Source: Citrobacter telavivensis (GTDB lineage: Bacteria > Pseudomonadota > Gammaproteobacteria > Enterobacterales > Enterobacteriaceae). Taken from it: a stretch of 64,000 bases of DNA. A program made the position numbers and the translations under genes. Shown here in pieces: positions 44,929-54,224 of this stretch (its first letter is position 1; every line of letters starts with the position of its first letter). The notes beneath the pieces were generated by a model. That model was not told the origin of the DNA, ran no database searches, and worked only from the letters and a program-made list of their open reading frames with translations. The stretch spans positions 1 to 64,000 of the forward strand of contig CP045203.1 of NCBI GenBank assembly GCA_009363175.1, given 5' to 3'.

Positions 44929-45551
44929 ATATCCATAATTTCAAAAAAGGGTTAGTTGGACTTCAGTTAGAAAACAAAAGTTTCAAGTTAATCTCTGCCT
45001 CAATGATTCTGGCAAACCTTGTACTTGGTTATGCTCTGTTAGCCAAAACACAACCCATCACTATTATTCCGCCAAACCTTACAGAAACAGCCTGGCTGGA
45101 TGAAAAAGCCGCCAGCAGCTCTTATATGAAGGCATGGGCGTTATATATAGCCGACAGTTTTGGAAATGCTAACCCAGCCACTTTAGATCTACTCAAGAAT
45201 TCTATCGGCCCGTTTCTTGACGCTTCAATTTACACAAAAGTTATGAAAGCAATGGACGACCAGATTGACCAAATTAAGCGCGACCGAATCTCGCTTTCTT
45301 TTAATCCGGTCGGGGTTATCACCGACCCGTTAGCAGTTGGTACTTTTTATGTCACCGGTAACCAAACTCTCGAAGGTATCACCGGCAAACCATCGACCAC
45401 GCCAGTCTATTACGAGATTACTGTTAACGTAAAAGGCTACCGGCCCATTATTACGTTCATTGAGATAAAGAGTGGCAAACCGTTGCTGCCAAGTGAAGAA
45501 GATAAACACAAAGGTCAAAGGCAGAAATCTTCGGCAGCTCGAACTTCCTGA
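44925..45551 (+). CDS. traE: F-type conjugation protein TraE (VirB5/VirB8-like)
   Basis: 208 aa, one N-terminal span (about 21-41), then a periplasmic VirB8-like domain. The KYxxxN-like lead and C-terminal YYEITVNVKGYRPIITFIEIKSG resemble TraE of IncC/SXT elements. Part of the T4SS core. Confidence 0.88.
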   Translation: MNIHNFKKGLVGLQLENKSFKLISASMILANLVLGYALLAKTQPITIIPPNLTETAWLDEKAASSSYMKAWALYIADSFGNANPATLDLLKNSIGPFLDASIYTKVMKAMDDQIDQIKRDRISLSFNPVGVITDPLAVGTFYVTGNQTLEGITGKPSTTPVYYEITVNVKGYRPIITFIEIKSGKPLLPSEEDKHKGQRQKSSAARTS

Positions 45552-45642
45552 CAGAATTTCGTTAGTTGATTTAACCGAGATATAAATCTTTAAGCGAGAG
45601 ATTAATAAATCAGCAATCAGTAAACAAAACGGATGTGCCGAA

Positions 45643-45717
45643 ATGAATTTTCTGATTGGTAATAGCCAATTTAAAAATGAACGTAGTGTTGCCACTTATC
45701 GGGGGGCTAAATGTTGA
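45643..45717 (+). CDS. Possible 24-aa leader peptide overlapping traK
   Basis: ATG 45643 opens a short frame that ends 7 bp inside traK (TGA at 45715-45717). It lies in a 159-bp traE-traK gap, unusual because neighbouring genes overlap or abut. No strong RBS. It may be chance or may couple traK translation. Confidence 0.25.
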   Translation: MNFLIGNSQFKNERSVATYRGAKC

Positions 45718-46829
45718 ATAGTAAACGCATAATTATCCTGTTGCTTACCGCGTCGTCCACATTAGCGACCCATAGCGTAACGGCGGGCGAAATGTCTGTT
45801 GATCAAGGCATGGTATTTGAGCAGCCTGATGCGCAGTCGCAACCCAAAGTCACTGCAAAACTCGCCTCTCGACCAGCATCCTCAACTCAGGCAATGCTCA
45901 GCACAGAAACACGCCCATATCCTGACAACTATACACCACCAGCAAGTAACTCTATCAATGGCGGGAGTGAACCAGCTATTGATGGCCGTAATATTCAACC
46001 AGTACCTGCTGCAATTGCCAGTCCCGTTCCACTCACAAAAGAAGTCATTCCTTCTCGGCTGGAATATATCGTTGCGCCTGGCGTGAACACCCTCGTACCG
46101 ATTTCGATTAACCAGATCAACCGGCTTGTTACACCGTTTGAACACCCTGTAGTGCAGAAAGTTAAACAGGAGGGTGTAACTGTAAATGTAAAAGATAACG
46201 CTCTCTACGTTTCCACCTCAGACAGTAACCCGGCAAGTCTCTATATCAGTGAGAAAGGTGACGAAAGTGTAGCGATCTCCGTGTCGTTAGTACCTCAGAA
46301 AATTGCACCGGTGCAAGCCACTCTCATGCTTTCACGAAAGCTGAACAACACGAGTACTTCTGGTGTTATGCCTGCGGCATATAACAACTATGGTGGAAGC
46401 GAAGTCAAAGCCAGGCGATGGGAACAGAAAGATAATTACATCGAGACGATTCGCAACATAATGCGAACCATCGCGCTTGGGGACATTCCACCCGGATACT
46501 CTCTGGGAAATCTCTCTTCAGGAGTTGGTATCCCGAACTGTAATTTCCGCACGGGTACTGACCAGGATCAGATTCGCTACTCCTTTGCAAATGGCCAGTA
46601 TCTTCAGGGTAGTCAATTCAGTGTCATCATCGGCGTTGCACAAAACACTGGTTCATCAACAGTAATGGTTGATGAATCACTCTGCACCCATCCTCAGCTT
46701 GCAGCAAGAGCACTATGGAGTCGCAACACTCTCCAGCCTGGCCAGCGAACTGAAGCTTACTTCGTTATCCGCAACATCCAGCCAAACGAACAAGCTAACG
46801 ATTCCATGCGCCCTAAACTCGCGGAGTAA
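45711..46829 (+). CDS. traK: F-type outer-membrane-complex protein TraK (secretin-like, VirB9-like)
   Basis: 372 aa, signal peptide (about 1-25, ending VTAG). The N-terminal periplasmic domain has VAPGVNTLVPISINQINRLVTPF (about 117-139), the hallmark of TraK. The C-terminal part has two cysteines. It forms the outer ring with TraV and TraB. GGGGGG precedes the ATG closely. Confidence 0.9.
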   Translation: MLNSKRIIILLLTASSTLATHSVTAGEMSVDQGMVFEQPDAQSQPKVTAKLASRPASSTQAMLSTETRPYPDNYTPPASNSINGGSEPAIDGRNIQPVPAAIASPVPLTKEVIPSRLEYIVAPGVNTLVPISINQINRLVTPFEHPVVQKVKQEGVTVNVKDNALYVSTSDSNPASLYISEKGDESVAISVSLVPQKIAPVQATLMLSRKLNNTSTSGVMPAAYNNYGGSEVKARRWEQKDNYIETIRNIMRTIALGDIPPGYSLGNLSSGVGIPNCNFRTGTDQDQIRYSFANGQYLQGSQFSVIIGVAQNTGSSTVMVDESLCTHPQLAARALWSRNTLQPGQRTEAYFVIRNIQPNEQANDSMRPKLAE

Positions 46830-46833
46830 AATC

Positions 46834-48231
46834 ATGCTTATCCCCTTAAAAGAGAAATGGGCCTCAATTTCAGCAAAGCATAAAAAATGGGTTTTATGGG
46901 CTGGCGTATTTACTTTCGCCGTTCTTTTTTTGCTCTTGGTTATACCCGACTCAGCTGGCCCCCGAAATCGAGCGCCACAAGAAAAAGTGATTGCCAGCGT
47001 CCTTACCGATGGTGATACCAATGGAGTTAGCCAGAATGCTATTGCGGCGCGAATTCGCGCACTCGACAAGACCATTAAAGAGCAAGGTCAACTGATTAAA
47101 ACGTTAACCGAGAAATATGGTGCTGATCAGACAGCTCAGCGTCTTAGCAATCTGGAGAACAACCAGAAAAAATCAGGCGCTGAGGTTGCAGCTATTAAGA
47201 AACGCGTTGATACCGTCTCTAACCCTGTGCCTTACTCACAACAGTCTCGCGGAGCGACACCACTGGCTGGAAACGGCCAACGTAACGTCCCTACTCTGTA
47301 TAAACCTGAAGAGATATCTGCCCCTTCAGTTGCGCCAAGAAACTCAGGAAGTTTCAATAACGGGAAAACATTACAGCGCGTATACGAAGATGCGGCCCCC
47401 CCTGTCGTACCGGAACCCGCAGCAAACCAGCGTCAGCAGAAAGGGAAGGATGGCAAAGCAGTACCAAGCCAGGCAACTCCTGAAATCATCACTGTACAGG
47501 AAGATATTGAAGCCGCACCCGTTGCTGACGAAGATGATAACCCCGAGAACCAGACCTACCTTCCTGCAACGTCGATCATAAGTACTGTTTTGATTGCGGG
47601 GATGGATGCACCAACATCTCGTGATGCACGAAAAGACCCTTATCCGGCGCTGGCCAGGGTGAAAAAGGATGCAATTCTCCCAAACCGTTTCCGTGCAGAT
47701 ATACGTGAATGCGGAATGCTTGCAGCTGGGTTCGGTGATTTGTCCTCCGAAAGAGCTTATTTCAGATCGGAAGTCATAACGTGCATTCGGGATGACGGTG
47801 CAGTTTTTGAAGCCCCACTCGTAGCCTACGCTGTTGGTGAAGATGGTAAATCAGGTGTTCGTGGTCGACTGGTTACCAAACAAGGGCAATACCTGGCACG
47901 AGCCCTGACCGCTGGCTTCCTACAGGCTGCATCTCAGCTCTTTAACGTACAGAGTATTCCGACAATCAGTATTAAACGCGATGGAGATAGTAGTGACGCT
48001 ACTCCTTACCAGCAGGTTATGAGCTCTGACGCACTCCAGGGCGCAGCAGTTTCTGGCGTAGGTGGCGCATTGAATCGTCTTGCCGATTTCTATATGCAAA
48101 TGGCCGGTGACCTTTTCCCTGTAATTGAAATTGATCCAGGCCGTAGTGTTGATTTTATTGTGCAAAAAGGGGTCATGCTGAAATTCACACGTGTTACTTC
48201 AAAAACTCAAACCGTTGGGGGCAAGAAATGA
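46834..48231 (+). CDS. traB: F-type conjugation protein TraB (VirB10-like)
   Basis: 465 aa. One N-terminal span (about 18-36), a coiled coil (about 65-115), a proline-rich stretch and a C-terminal TrbI/VirB10 beta-barrel domain from about 240 (TYLPATSIISTVLIAGMDAPTS). It spans the envelope as scaffold. ATG 46834 is 4 bp after traK; a longer frame from 46669 lies inside traK and is rejected. It overlaps traV. Confidence 0.93.
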   Translation: MLIPLKEKWASISAKHKKWVLWAGVFTFAVLFLLLVIPDSAGPRNRAPQEKVIASVLTDGDTNGVSQNAIAARIRALDKTIKEQGQLIKTLTEKYGADQTAQRLSNLENNQKKSGAEVAAIKKRVDTVSNPVPYSQQSRGATPLAGNGQRNVPTLYKPEEISAPSVAPRNSGSFNNGKTLQRVYEDAAPPVVPEPAANQRQQKGKDGKAVPSQATPEIITVQEDIEAAPVADEDDNPENQTYLPATSIISTVLIAGMDAPTSRDARKDPYPALARVKKDAILPNRFRADIRECGMLAAGFGDLSSERAYFRSEVITCIRDDGAVFEAPLVAYAVGEDGKSGVRGRLVTKQGQYLARALTAGFLQAASQLFNVQSIPTISIKRDGDSSDATPYQQVMSSDALQGAAVSGVGGALNRLADFYMQMAGDLFPVIEIDPGRSVDFIVQKGVMLKFTRVTSKTQTVGGKK

Positions 48232-48794
48232 TGACGAAGAAAATTGTATCGGCATTGTTTTTAGTTAGTGCCGGTTTTGCGATGTCGGGTTGCTCACTAC
48301 TGGGCCAGAACGATGAATATGGATGCAAGGGAATGCCCAATTCGGTCACATGTATGAATGTCCGAGATGTGTATGCCCTGACCGATGGAGATGATTACCA
48401 GGAGCAGATTGACACCGCATCTGAAAACCAACTTTCGGGAAAGCCTGTGGAGGTTAAGCGGCTGCGCACTACAGCCGGGAACGGTGGACGGAATACTGCC
48501 GATGGTGGTCGATACGTCCCTGTGCCTGCTACTGCTGCTGATCCTCAACCCATCCGAACGCAATCTATCGTCATGCGGGTGCTGGTTGACCCCTATGAGA
48601 CCGCAGATGGAGACCTTAACGTCCCTGGCTACGTCTATACCGAGATTGAGCCGCGTCGTTGGGAAGTCGGTGCAAGAAATAGTGCCACATCAACTGCTGT
48701 TATCAGACCAATGTCTGCACCGGTTGCCGCTGCTCCAGCACAATCCCAGGGTGAGACATCACAACCTCCTCAGAAAGGGAGTTACATTAAATAA
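48228..48794 (+). CDS. traV: Outer-membrane lipoprotein TraV (VirB7-like)
   Basis: 188 aa, lipobox MSGC (Cys22), followed by a small Cys pair (YGCKG, TCMNV) as in TraV proteins. Two ATGs in tandem at the start. It overlaps traB by four bases. A perfect-palindrome terminator follows, which is unusual inside a tra operon. Confidence 0.9.
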   Translation: MMTKKIVSALFLVSAGFAMSGCSLLGQNDEYGCKGMPNSVTCMNVRDVYALTDGDDYQEQIDTASENQLSGKPVEVKRLRTTAGNGGRNTADGGRYVPVPATAADPQPIRTQSIVMRVLVDPYETADGDLNVPGYVYTEIEPRRWEVGARNSATSTAVIRPMSAPVAAAPAQSQGETSQPPQKGSYIK

Positions 48795-48799
48795 TTGTC

Positions 48800-48832
48800 C
48801 AGTAGTACCGGTATACCGGTACTACTTTTTTC
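48800..48832 (+). terminator. Strong terminator between traV and the adhesin gene
   Basis: AGTAGTACCGGTA / TACCGGTACTACT perfect 26-bp palindrome at 48801-48826, directly followed by TTTTT. It ends transcription from the traLEKBV operon before the adhesin gene. Confidence 0.9.
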
Positions 48833-48887
48833 ATGTGCTGTATTCCTTGGTCGTCTTTTTAATACCCATCACTGAAAAGGTAAGCAC

Positions 48888-50486
48888 ATGAAACAAAAGT
48901 CATTATATATTGCTATTGTTCTGGCACTTCATTGTGCTGTAGCCGTGGCAGATAACTCAATCGATAGCACCCAAATTGACGAAGTTACTGTAAATGGTGA
49001 TGGCAATAACATTTCAGGGCTAACACCCTGTGCAACCCCATCAAACTGTAAATCACCACTCGGCAACTCAAGTGTTTCAGGGAATAACAACACAATTACT
49101 TCGTTAACAAACTATATTATTACCGGAAGCAATAATGACTTATCATTTAGTTACGACCCAAGCCAATTCTGGAATGACTACGCCAATAGTTTCAATGTTT
49201 ACGGGAATAATAATACTGGCACTGGTCTTTTTGATTTGAATCTGGTTGGGAGTGACAATAAAGTTCTAGGACAAAACCTTGCCGTTATGGGTTATAGCAA
49301 TAACGTTTCAGGAAGTGCATTGCAAGTAATAGGCTCTTATAACGAACTGGATATGGTAGGTATGGGAGCAATTCTTGGTTCCAGAAACACTGCTACTAAT
49401 TACGCTGGTTCTATAATGGGTACATTCAATACGGTGAGTGGTGGTTCCTACGCTTTGACTATCGGTTCCTTAAACAATATTACAGCTGCACCGATTAATG
49501 ACCCCTCTGCTGTTTTTAAATTTGGCAACATCACAATCGGCACAATTAATACCATTGATTCCGACGAATCGATCGTGCTTGGCAACTACAATACTGTATC
49601 CGATGATAACGCAATTGTTATTGGTAATTATGCTTCTGCTTCAAATGGAGGTATTTCCATTGGGAACGGTTCATTCTCCAATAGTGCTGATACCGTATCG
49701 TTTGGTTCAGCTACGGTACAAAGAACACTGACTAATGTTGCTGATGGTTCCAGCCGGTATGATGCGGTGAACTATGGTCAGCTCATGAATTCCGTTAGTT
49801 CACTTCAGGCGTACACTGATAGTGCCATCAGTTCGTACCTTTCATCCATTGGCTCTGGCTCTAACACAACGCCACCTACTACAGGCGGAAATAACAATAA
49901 CGGTACGGACGGCAGCGGGACAGGAAGTGGTACAGGGTCTGGTAGCAGTAACGACAATAGCCAGACTGCCACGGATACTAATACTTATACCGACGAGCGT
50001 GAAGTGTCGATCAACGCTCGTACCGACAGTCTAATTGCAACTGAAAGCGCATCCCGAGTTGCTGGCGATGCTCAAACTCTTGTAAGTGCAAACAGTCATA
50101 CGGATGCCCGTGAATCTGTCATCAACTCAAGGACTGATTTCCTTGTCGATACTGAGCGCCAGTCACGGATTGATGGTGACCGACAGACCTTGGCTTCAGC
50201 TAATAGCTACACAAACCAGAAGTTCTCTGACCTTAAAAAGACGGTTGACCGTAATGATAAAAGAGCAAAAGCAGGCTCAGCAAGCGCAATTGCTATCGCT
50301 TCAATTCCCTTCCTCAATAACGTGTCGGGTTTTGGCATGGCGATGGGCGCGTACCGAGACCAGGGGGCAATTTCGGGAGGAGCGAATTACGCTATCAATG
50401 AAAAAGTAAACGTCCGCTTTAGCATGTCGGCTGATACAGCCGGTGGTGTTGGAGCTGGTGCAGGATTTGCGGTTGGCTTCCAGTAA
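48888..50486 (+). CDS. Trimeric autotransporter adhesin (YadA-like)
   Basis: 532 aa. Signal peptide (about 1-23); head (about 30-290) of repeated GN/GS motifs (VNGDGNN, SGNNNTI, VGSDNKV, IGNYASA, IGNGS) typical of YadA/Hia beta-rolls; neck around DAVNYGQL; a Gly/Ser/Thr linker (about 325-360); two coiled-coil repeats (EREVSINARTDSL and similar ESVINSRTDFL); and a C-terminal four-strand YadA anchor (about 460-532) ending VGFQ. Trimeric surface adhesins bind cells or each other. It lies between traV and dsbC, where related elements keep traA, and is fenced by terminators, so it looks like a self-contained cargo gene. Confidence 0.92.
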   Translation: MKQKSLYIAIVLALHCAVAVADNSIDSTQIDEVTVNGDGNNISGLTPCATPSNCKSPLGNSSVSGNNNTITSLTNYIITGSNNDLSFSYDPSQFWNDYANSFNVYGNNNTGTGLFDLNLVGSDNKVLGQNLAVMGYSNNVSGSALQVIGSYNELDMVGMGAILGSRNTATNYAGSIMGTFNTVSGGSYALTIGSLNNITAAPINDPSAVFKFGNITIGTINTIDSDESIVLGNYNTVSDDNAIVIGNYASASNGGISIGNGSFSNSADTVSFGSATVQRTLTNVADGSSRYDAVNYGQLMNSVSSLQAYTDSAISSYLSSIGSGSNTTPPTTGGNNNNGTDGSGTGSGTGSGSSNDNSQTATDTNTYTDEREVSINARTDSLIATESASRVAGDAQTLVSANSHTDARESVINSRTDFLVDTERQSRIDGDRQTLASANSYTNQKFSDLKKTVDRNDKRAKAGSASAIAIASIPFLNNVSGFGMAMGAYRDQGAISGGANYAINEKVNVRFSMSADTAGGVGAGAGFAVGFQ

Positions 50487-50501
50487 TAATAAAGCATAAA
50501 T

Positions 50502-50530
50502 AAAAAGCCACTTTTTTGTGGCTTTTTATT
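50502..50530 (+). terminator. Terminator after the adhesin gene
   Basis: AAAAAGCCAC / GTGGCTTTTT hairpin with T-rich loop and tail, right after the adhesin stop. Confidence 0.88.
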
Positions 50531-50666
50531 TGGACTAATTGAGTAATTAAAACCGATATTAACATTTCATCACTTCCTTTTTTTGGGGACAGTTTGCAGC
50601 CCTTTTCCCTGCGGCAAAATAAATCAATATGTGAAAATGAAACCTCTCTCATTTGGAGCGGTTACT

Positions 50667-51431
50667 ATGAACTTTATCAAACATGTCGCGACTGCGGCAC
50701 TTTTGGTGGCACTTTCTGCATCAGCTTCTGTATTCGCCGATACAGTAAAAACAAACACCGGGAATATCGATACGATTTTCAATGAAAAAGCGTTCAAGAA
50801 CATTCCTCAGAATTCGCAGGAAGTAAAACGTTTTGTCGTCCCTACTAACGGCATCATCGCACTAGAGATTGATGGGAAAGTTAATTTGCTGTCTTCTAAT
50901 GGCCGCTTCGTTATACAGGGAACGCTCTATGACACATGGGCTAAAAAGCCTCTGACCACCATGAGCGAAATAACCAAGAACGCCAGCATCATTCCGATGA
51001 AAGAGCTGAACCTAAATATCGCGGACTTGCGCCCAGCCGTATGGGGCGATGGGCCTAAAAAGGTCATGATATTTACCGCACCTGGTTGTGAAGCCTGTGC
51101 AGCCCCACTTTCAGCACTTGCTGACCTCGACCCGAAAGAATTCACCGTTAGCGTTCTGTCGCTCGGAGCTCTGGGCCCGGCAAGCCAGCAGCGAAATATT
51201 GAATTGTATTGTGCATCCGACCGCTACCGCGCAGACCGCGCAATTATCAGCGGAAATTCCACTCAGAAATTCGACCAGGTAAAGAACTGCGATATGCAGG
51301 CTCTGGCTCGACGTGAAGTTACGGCTCAGATACTAGGTGTCAGCATGATCCCTTTCATTGTGCGTGATGACGGCTCCTACGTACTCGGCTCACCAAAACA
51401 AGGCCTCAAAAACTTTATCGAGAACAAGTAA
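50667..51431 (+). CDS. dsbC: DsbC-like periplasmic disulfide isomerase
   Basis: 254 aa, signal peptide (about 1-25, ending VFA), an N-terminal dimerisation-type domain and a thioredoxin domain with active site CEAC at 141-144 (TAPGCEACAAPL) and cis-Pro near VSMIPFIV. Related genes lie before traC in IncC and SXT elements. ATG 50667 follows GGAG; the longer frame from 50583 is not supported. Confidence 0.88.
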   Translation: MNFIKHVATAALLVALSASASVFADTVKTNTGNIDTIFNEKAFKNIPQNSQEVKRFVVPTNGIIALEIDGKVNLLSSNGRFVIQGTLYDTWAKKPLTTMSEITKNASIIPMKELNLNIADLRPAVWGDGPKKVMIFTAPGCEACAAPLSALADLDPKEFTVSVLSLGALGPASQQRNIELYCASDRYRADRAIISGNSTQKFDQVKNCDMQALARREVTAQILGVSMIPFIVRDDGSYVLGSPKQGLKNFIENK

Positions 51432-51458
51432 CACTTTCTTGGGAATCCTGGAGGCATT

Positions 51459-53945
51459 ATGAGTGAATCTTTAATTTTTCAGCGACTCAAAAACCTGAAG
51501 CGTTTTTCTGACTTGTGTCCTGTACGTGCATATGACGAATCCAATCATTTGTTTATGTGCGACAACAAATATGTTGGTTTCGGATTTGTTTGTCGTCCCT
51601 TAAGCGGGACAACCGGCAAGGAGATGACTAACCTTCAAACGTTGCTGTCTTCCAACTTCCCCGCCAAAACTATCGTTCAGTTTGACCTGGTTGCAAGCCC
51701 AAACATCGTACAGAAAATTAACCGGATGGACGTATTGCGTATGGATTGCCGGGACGCAATCCTGCGTAACGCAATTTATAACCGCTCTAAATTCCTTTTG
51801 AAAAGCACCGAAACGCCGATGAAGCGAACCGGGACTCGCGTCCGAAATTGTGTGCTTCTCATTACAGTAAAAATTCCGATCAAATATAACTATGAAATGC
51901 GTGAAGAAGAATTCAATCACGTTAACGAGCTGCGGAATGTGTTCGAAACGACGCTGAGCATCACTGGTTTGTGTCCCGGTGCATTGACGCGTGAAAGTTA
52001 CATCGATGTTCTGAGCTCCATTTGCAACCAGGGTGAAAGCGCCTCCTGGAGAGACCGGACGCCGGTACAGCCACAAGAAGACAAGTACATTTCAGAACAG
52101 TTAGTCGACCACGATCGCATGTTTTTCATTAAGAAAGACTATTGCGGTTTTGGTGATCCGACAGATTCCGAGCTTCGTGGAGAAGCACCTACACCGACAA
52201 CGTTTGTGAAAACATTGAGTGCGCGAAAATTCCCGAAAAGATTCTTTCCCGGGCAAGCGCAATACTTTCTCGGCGATATGATGAGTGGTGTTACTGGAAT
52301 TAAATCATCCTGCATCATCTCAATGAGCCTGATTTTCTTTGATCAGCAAAGTGAAAAAACTAAATTCACCTCGAAACGTAACTGGGTTGTTCAGCAAACC
52401 AGTGGCCCATTAATTAAGTGGGTTCCATCACTCATAAACTTGCGTGAGGGCTTCGATCTTCTTAGCGAAAAAGTTGATAACAACGACCCAATTTGCAAAG
52501 CCAAATTTACGGTATCAATCTTCTCTAACTCAAAAGATGGCGTGTTACGCGCTGCTCAGGAAGCTGCAAGTTATCTGAACACCTATCAGTTTAAGATGAT
52601 CCCAGATACCTACTATGTTGCGCCAATTTTCCTGTCAGCTCTGCCAATGTTTAACGAAGCATCAGCAGAAAAGTCCATTGGCCGATATCGAACAATGGCA
52701 CTCAGTGAAGCGATGGTACTTTCACCTCTCTATGCAGATTGGCAAGGTACAGACAAACCCGCCTTAATGCTGACATCGCGCTCTGGCCAGATCCAATCAC
52801 TGGACTTGTTTGATTCTGATACTAACTATAACGCCTGTATCGCAGCTGAGTCGGGGTCGGGTAAGTCATTCCTGACAAACTACATTATCACCGCCTACAG
52901 AAGCCTCGGGGCTAAAGTCTGGTGTATTGATGTAGGTGACTCGTACAAAAATATCTGTGAGACCTACCAGGGCGATTATCTCGACTTCAATCCCAAAACC
53001 AGGCCATGTCTTAACTTCTTCGAACTGATCGAAGACTATTTCGGTGAGTCTGAAGATGATGACTCCAGTGGCGGTGAAGAAGATCTGATCATCGGATTGT
53101 TATCGGTGATGGCAGCTCCTAAAGAAGGTCTGAATTCATTCGAAGAGTCTCGACTTAAACAACATGTAGCTGATCTTGTCCGTGTACACAAGAAGCTGAC
53201 CACCGTTGATATGGTTGCTGATTCACTGCTGAAAGATGAAGATAAAGACATTAAACGTATTGGCCATCAGCTCTATCCGTTCACGAGTGCGGGCCAGTAC
53301 GGGAAGTACTTTGTTGGTAAGAACAATATCGACTTCAAAAATCCGTTCACTGTACTTGAACTTTCCCGACTGGAAAGTTCAGAACACCTTAAACAGGTTG
53401 TCCTCCTTCAGCTGATTTATCAAATCCAGCAGGACATGTTCATGGGCGACCGTAGCCAGATGAAGCTGGTCATTATCGATGAGGCCTGGGCATTGTTATC
53501 AGGAAATATCGGGGCGTTCATCGAGAAAGGTTATCGCCGGTTCCGTAAATATAACGGAGCTGCAATTACCATCACCCAGTCTATCAACGATATTTACAAA
53601 GATAGTATCGGGAAATCGATCGCAGATAACTCAGCCTTTATGCTCTTGCTGGGGCAAAGTGAATCCGCAGTGAACGAAGCTGAAGCAAATAAACGTCTGG
53701 CGCTGGACGAGGCTGGTTACCGGTTCCTTAAAACCGTTCGTTCCACGAAAGGTGTCTACTCAGAAATCTTTGTCATTTCTAAAGCGGGCCAGGGTATTTG
53801 CAGACTTGTGGTTGACCCATTCAGCTTACTTCTCTATTCGACTGACCCGAAAGACGTTGCCGCGATCAAAGACAGAAAGTCCCGGGGGATCAATACCGAA
53901 GAGGCTATCAACGAAATTCTGGTTGAGCGGGGGTTAGCCGCATGA
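51459..53945 (+). CDS. traC: T4SS ATPase TraC (VirB4)
   Basis: 828 aa, F-type VirB4 ATPase powering pilus assembly. TraC N-terminal domain, Walker A AAESGSGKSFLT near 462-473 and Walker B LVIIDEAWALL near 671-681, with the downstream ITQSINDIY segment. It overlaps the next gene by four bases (ATGA). Confidence 0.95.
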   Translation: MSESLIFQRLKNLKRFSDLCPVRAYDESNHLFMCDNKYVGFGFVCRPLSGTTGKEMTNLQTLLSSNFPAKTIVQFDLVASPNIVQKINRMDVLRMDCRDAILRNAIYNRSKFLLKSTETPMKRTGTRVRNCVLLITVKIPIKYNYEMREEEFNHVNELRNVFETTLSITGLCPGALTRESYIDVLSSICNQGESASWRDRTPVQPQEDKYISEQLVDHDRMFFIKKDYCGFGDPTDSELRGEAPTPTTFVKTLSARKFPKRFFPGQAQYFLGDMMSGVTGIKSSCIISMSLIFFDQQSEKTKFTSKRNWVVQQTSGPLIKWVPSLINLREGFDLLSEKVDNNDPICKAKFTVSIFSNSKDGVLRAAQEAASYLNTYQFKMIPDTYYVAPIFLSALPMFNEASAEKSIGRYRTMALSEAMVLSPLYADWQGTDKPALMLTSRSGQIQSLDLFDSDTNYNACIAAESGSGKSFLTNYIITAYRSLGAKVWCIDVGDSYKNICETYQGDYLDFNPKTRPCLNFFELIEDYFGESEDDDSSGGEEDLIIGLLSVMAAPKEGLNSFEESRLKQHVADLVRVHKKLTTVDMVADSLLKDEDKDIKRIGHQLYPFTSAGQYGKYFVGKNNIDFKNPFTVLELSRLESSEHLKQVVLLQLIYQIQQDMFMGDRSQMKLVIIDEAWALLSGNIGAFIEKGYRRFRKYNGAAITITQSINDIYKDSIGKSIADNSAFMLLLGQSESAVNEAEANKRLALDEAGYRFLKTVRSTKGVYSEIFVISKAGQGICRLVVDPFSLLLYSTDPKDVAAIKDRKSRGINTEEAINEILVERGLAA

Positions 53946-54214
53946 TTAAAACCGCTGCAATTGCGCTGCTTTTTGGTTTCATCGGAGCCGCCCTTTTTGG
54001 GCGGTTATTCCCACCAGCCTCGCCCTATGACTATGTTGCAGTCATCAACTTTATGGACGATAAAGGTCAACCGTTAGGTGAAGCCCAGTCAAGGCTGGTA
54101 TTAGCCCGCGCTGAGAAACTGTCAGAGGCGGGGTATCTTGTGCTCAATGCCTCAGCCCTTTATAGCTACCCTACGGGGCTCAAGATCCCCCAGACCATCA
54201 ACACTCAGCAATAG
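53942..54214 (+). CDS. Small membrane-anchored protein between traC and trhF
   Basis: 90 aa, one N-terminal hydrophobic segment (about 3-22) and a soluble C-terminal part. A small gene here is typical of related elements. No domain recognised. Confidence 0.7.
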   Translation: MIKTAAIALLFGFIGAALFGRLFPPASPYDYVAVINFMDDKGQPLGEAQSRLVLARAEKLSEAGYLVLNASALYSYPTGLKIPQTINTQQ

Positions 54215-54224
54215 CGGTGGGCGA

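Noticed and set aside
46669..46833. Longer N-terminus for TraB starting inside traK
   Set aside because: It would overlap traK by 160 bp without RBS; ATG 46834 gives the normal short cytoplasmic N-terminus and span.
49000..49720. Repetitive DNA resembling a CRISPR or tandem array
   Set aside because: The periodicity comes from GN-rich head repeats of the adhesin protein; the repeats are not exact and the frame is open.
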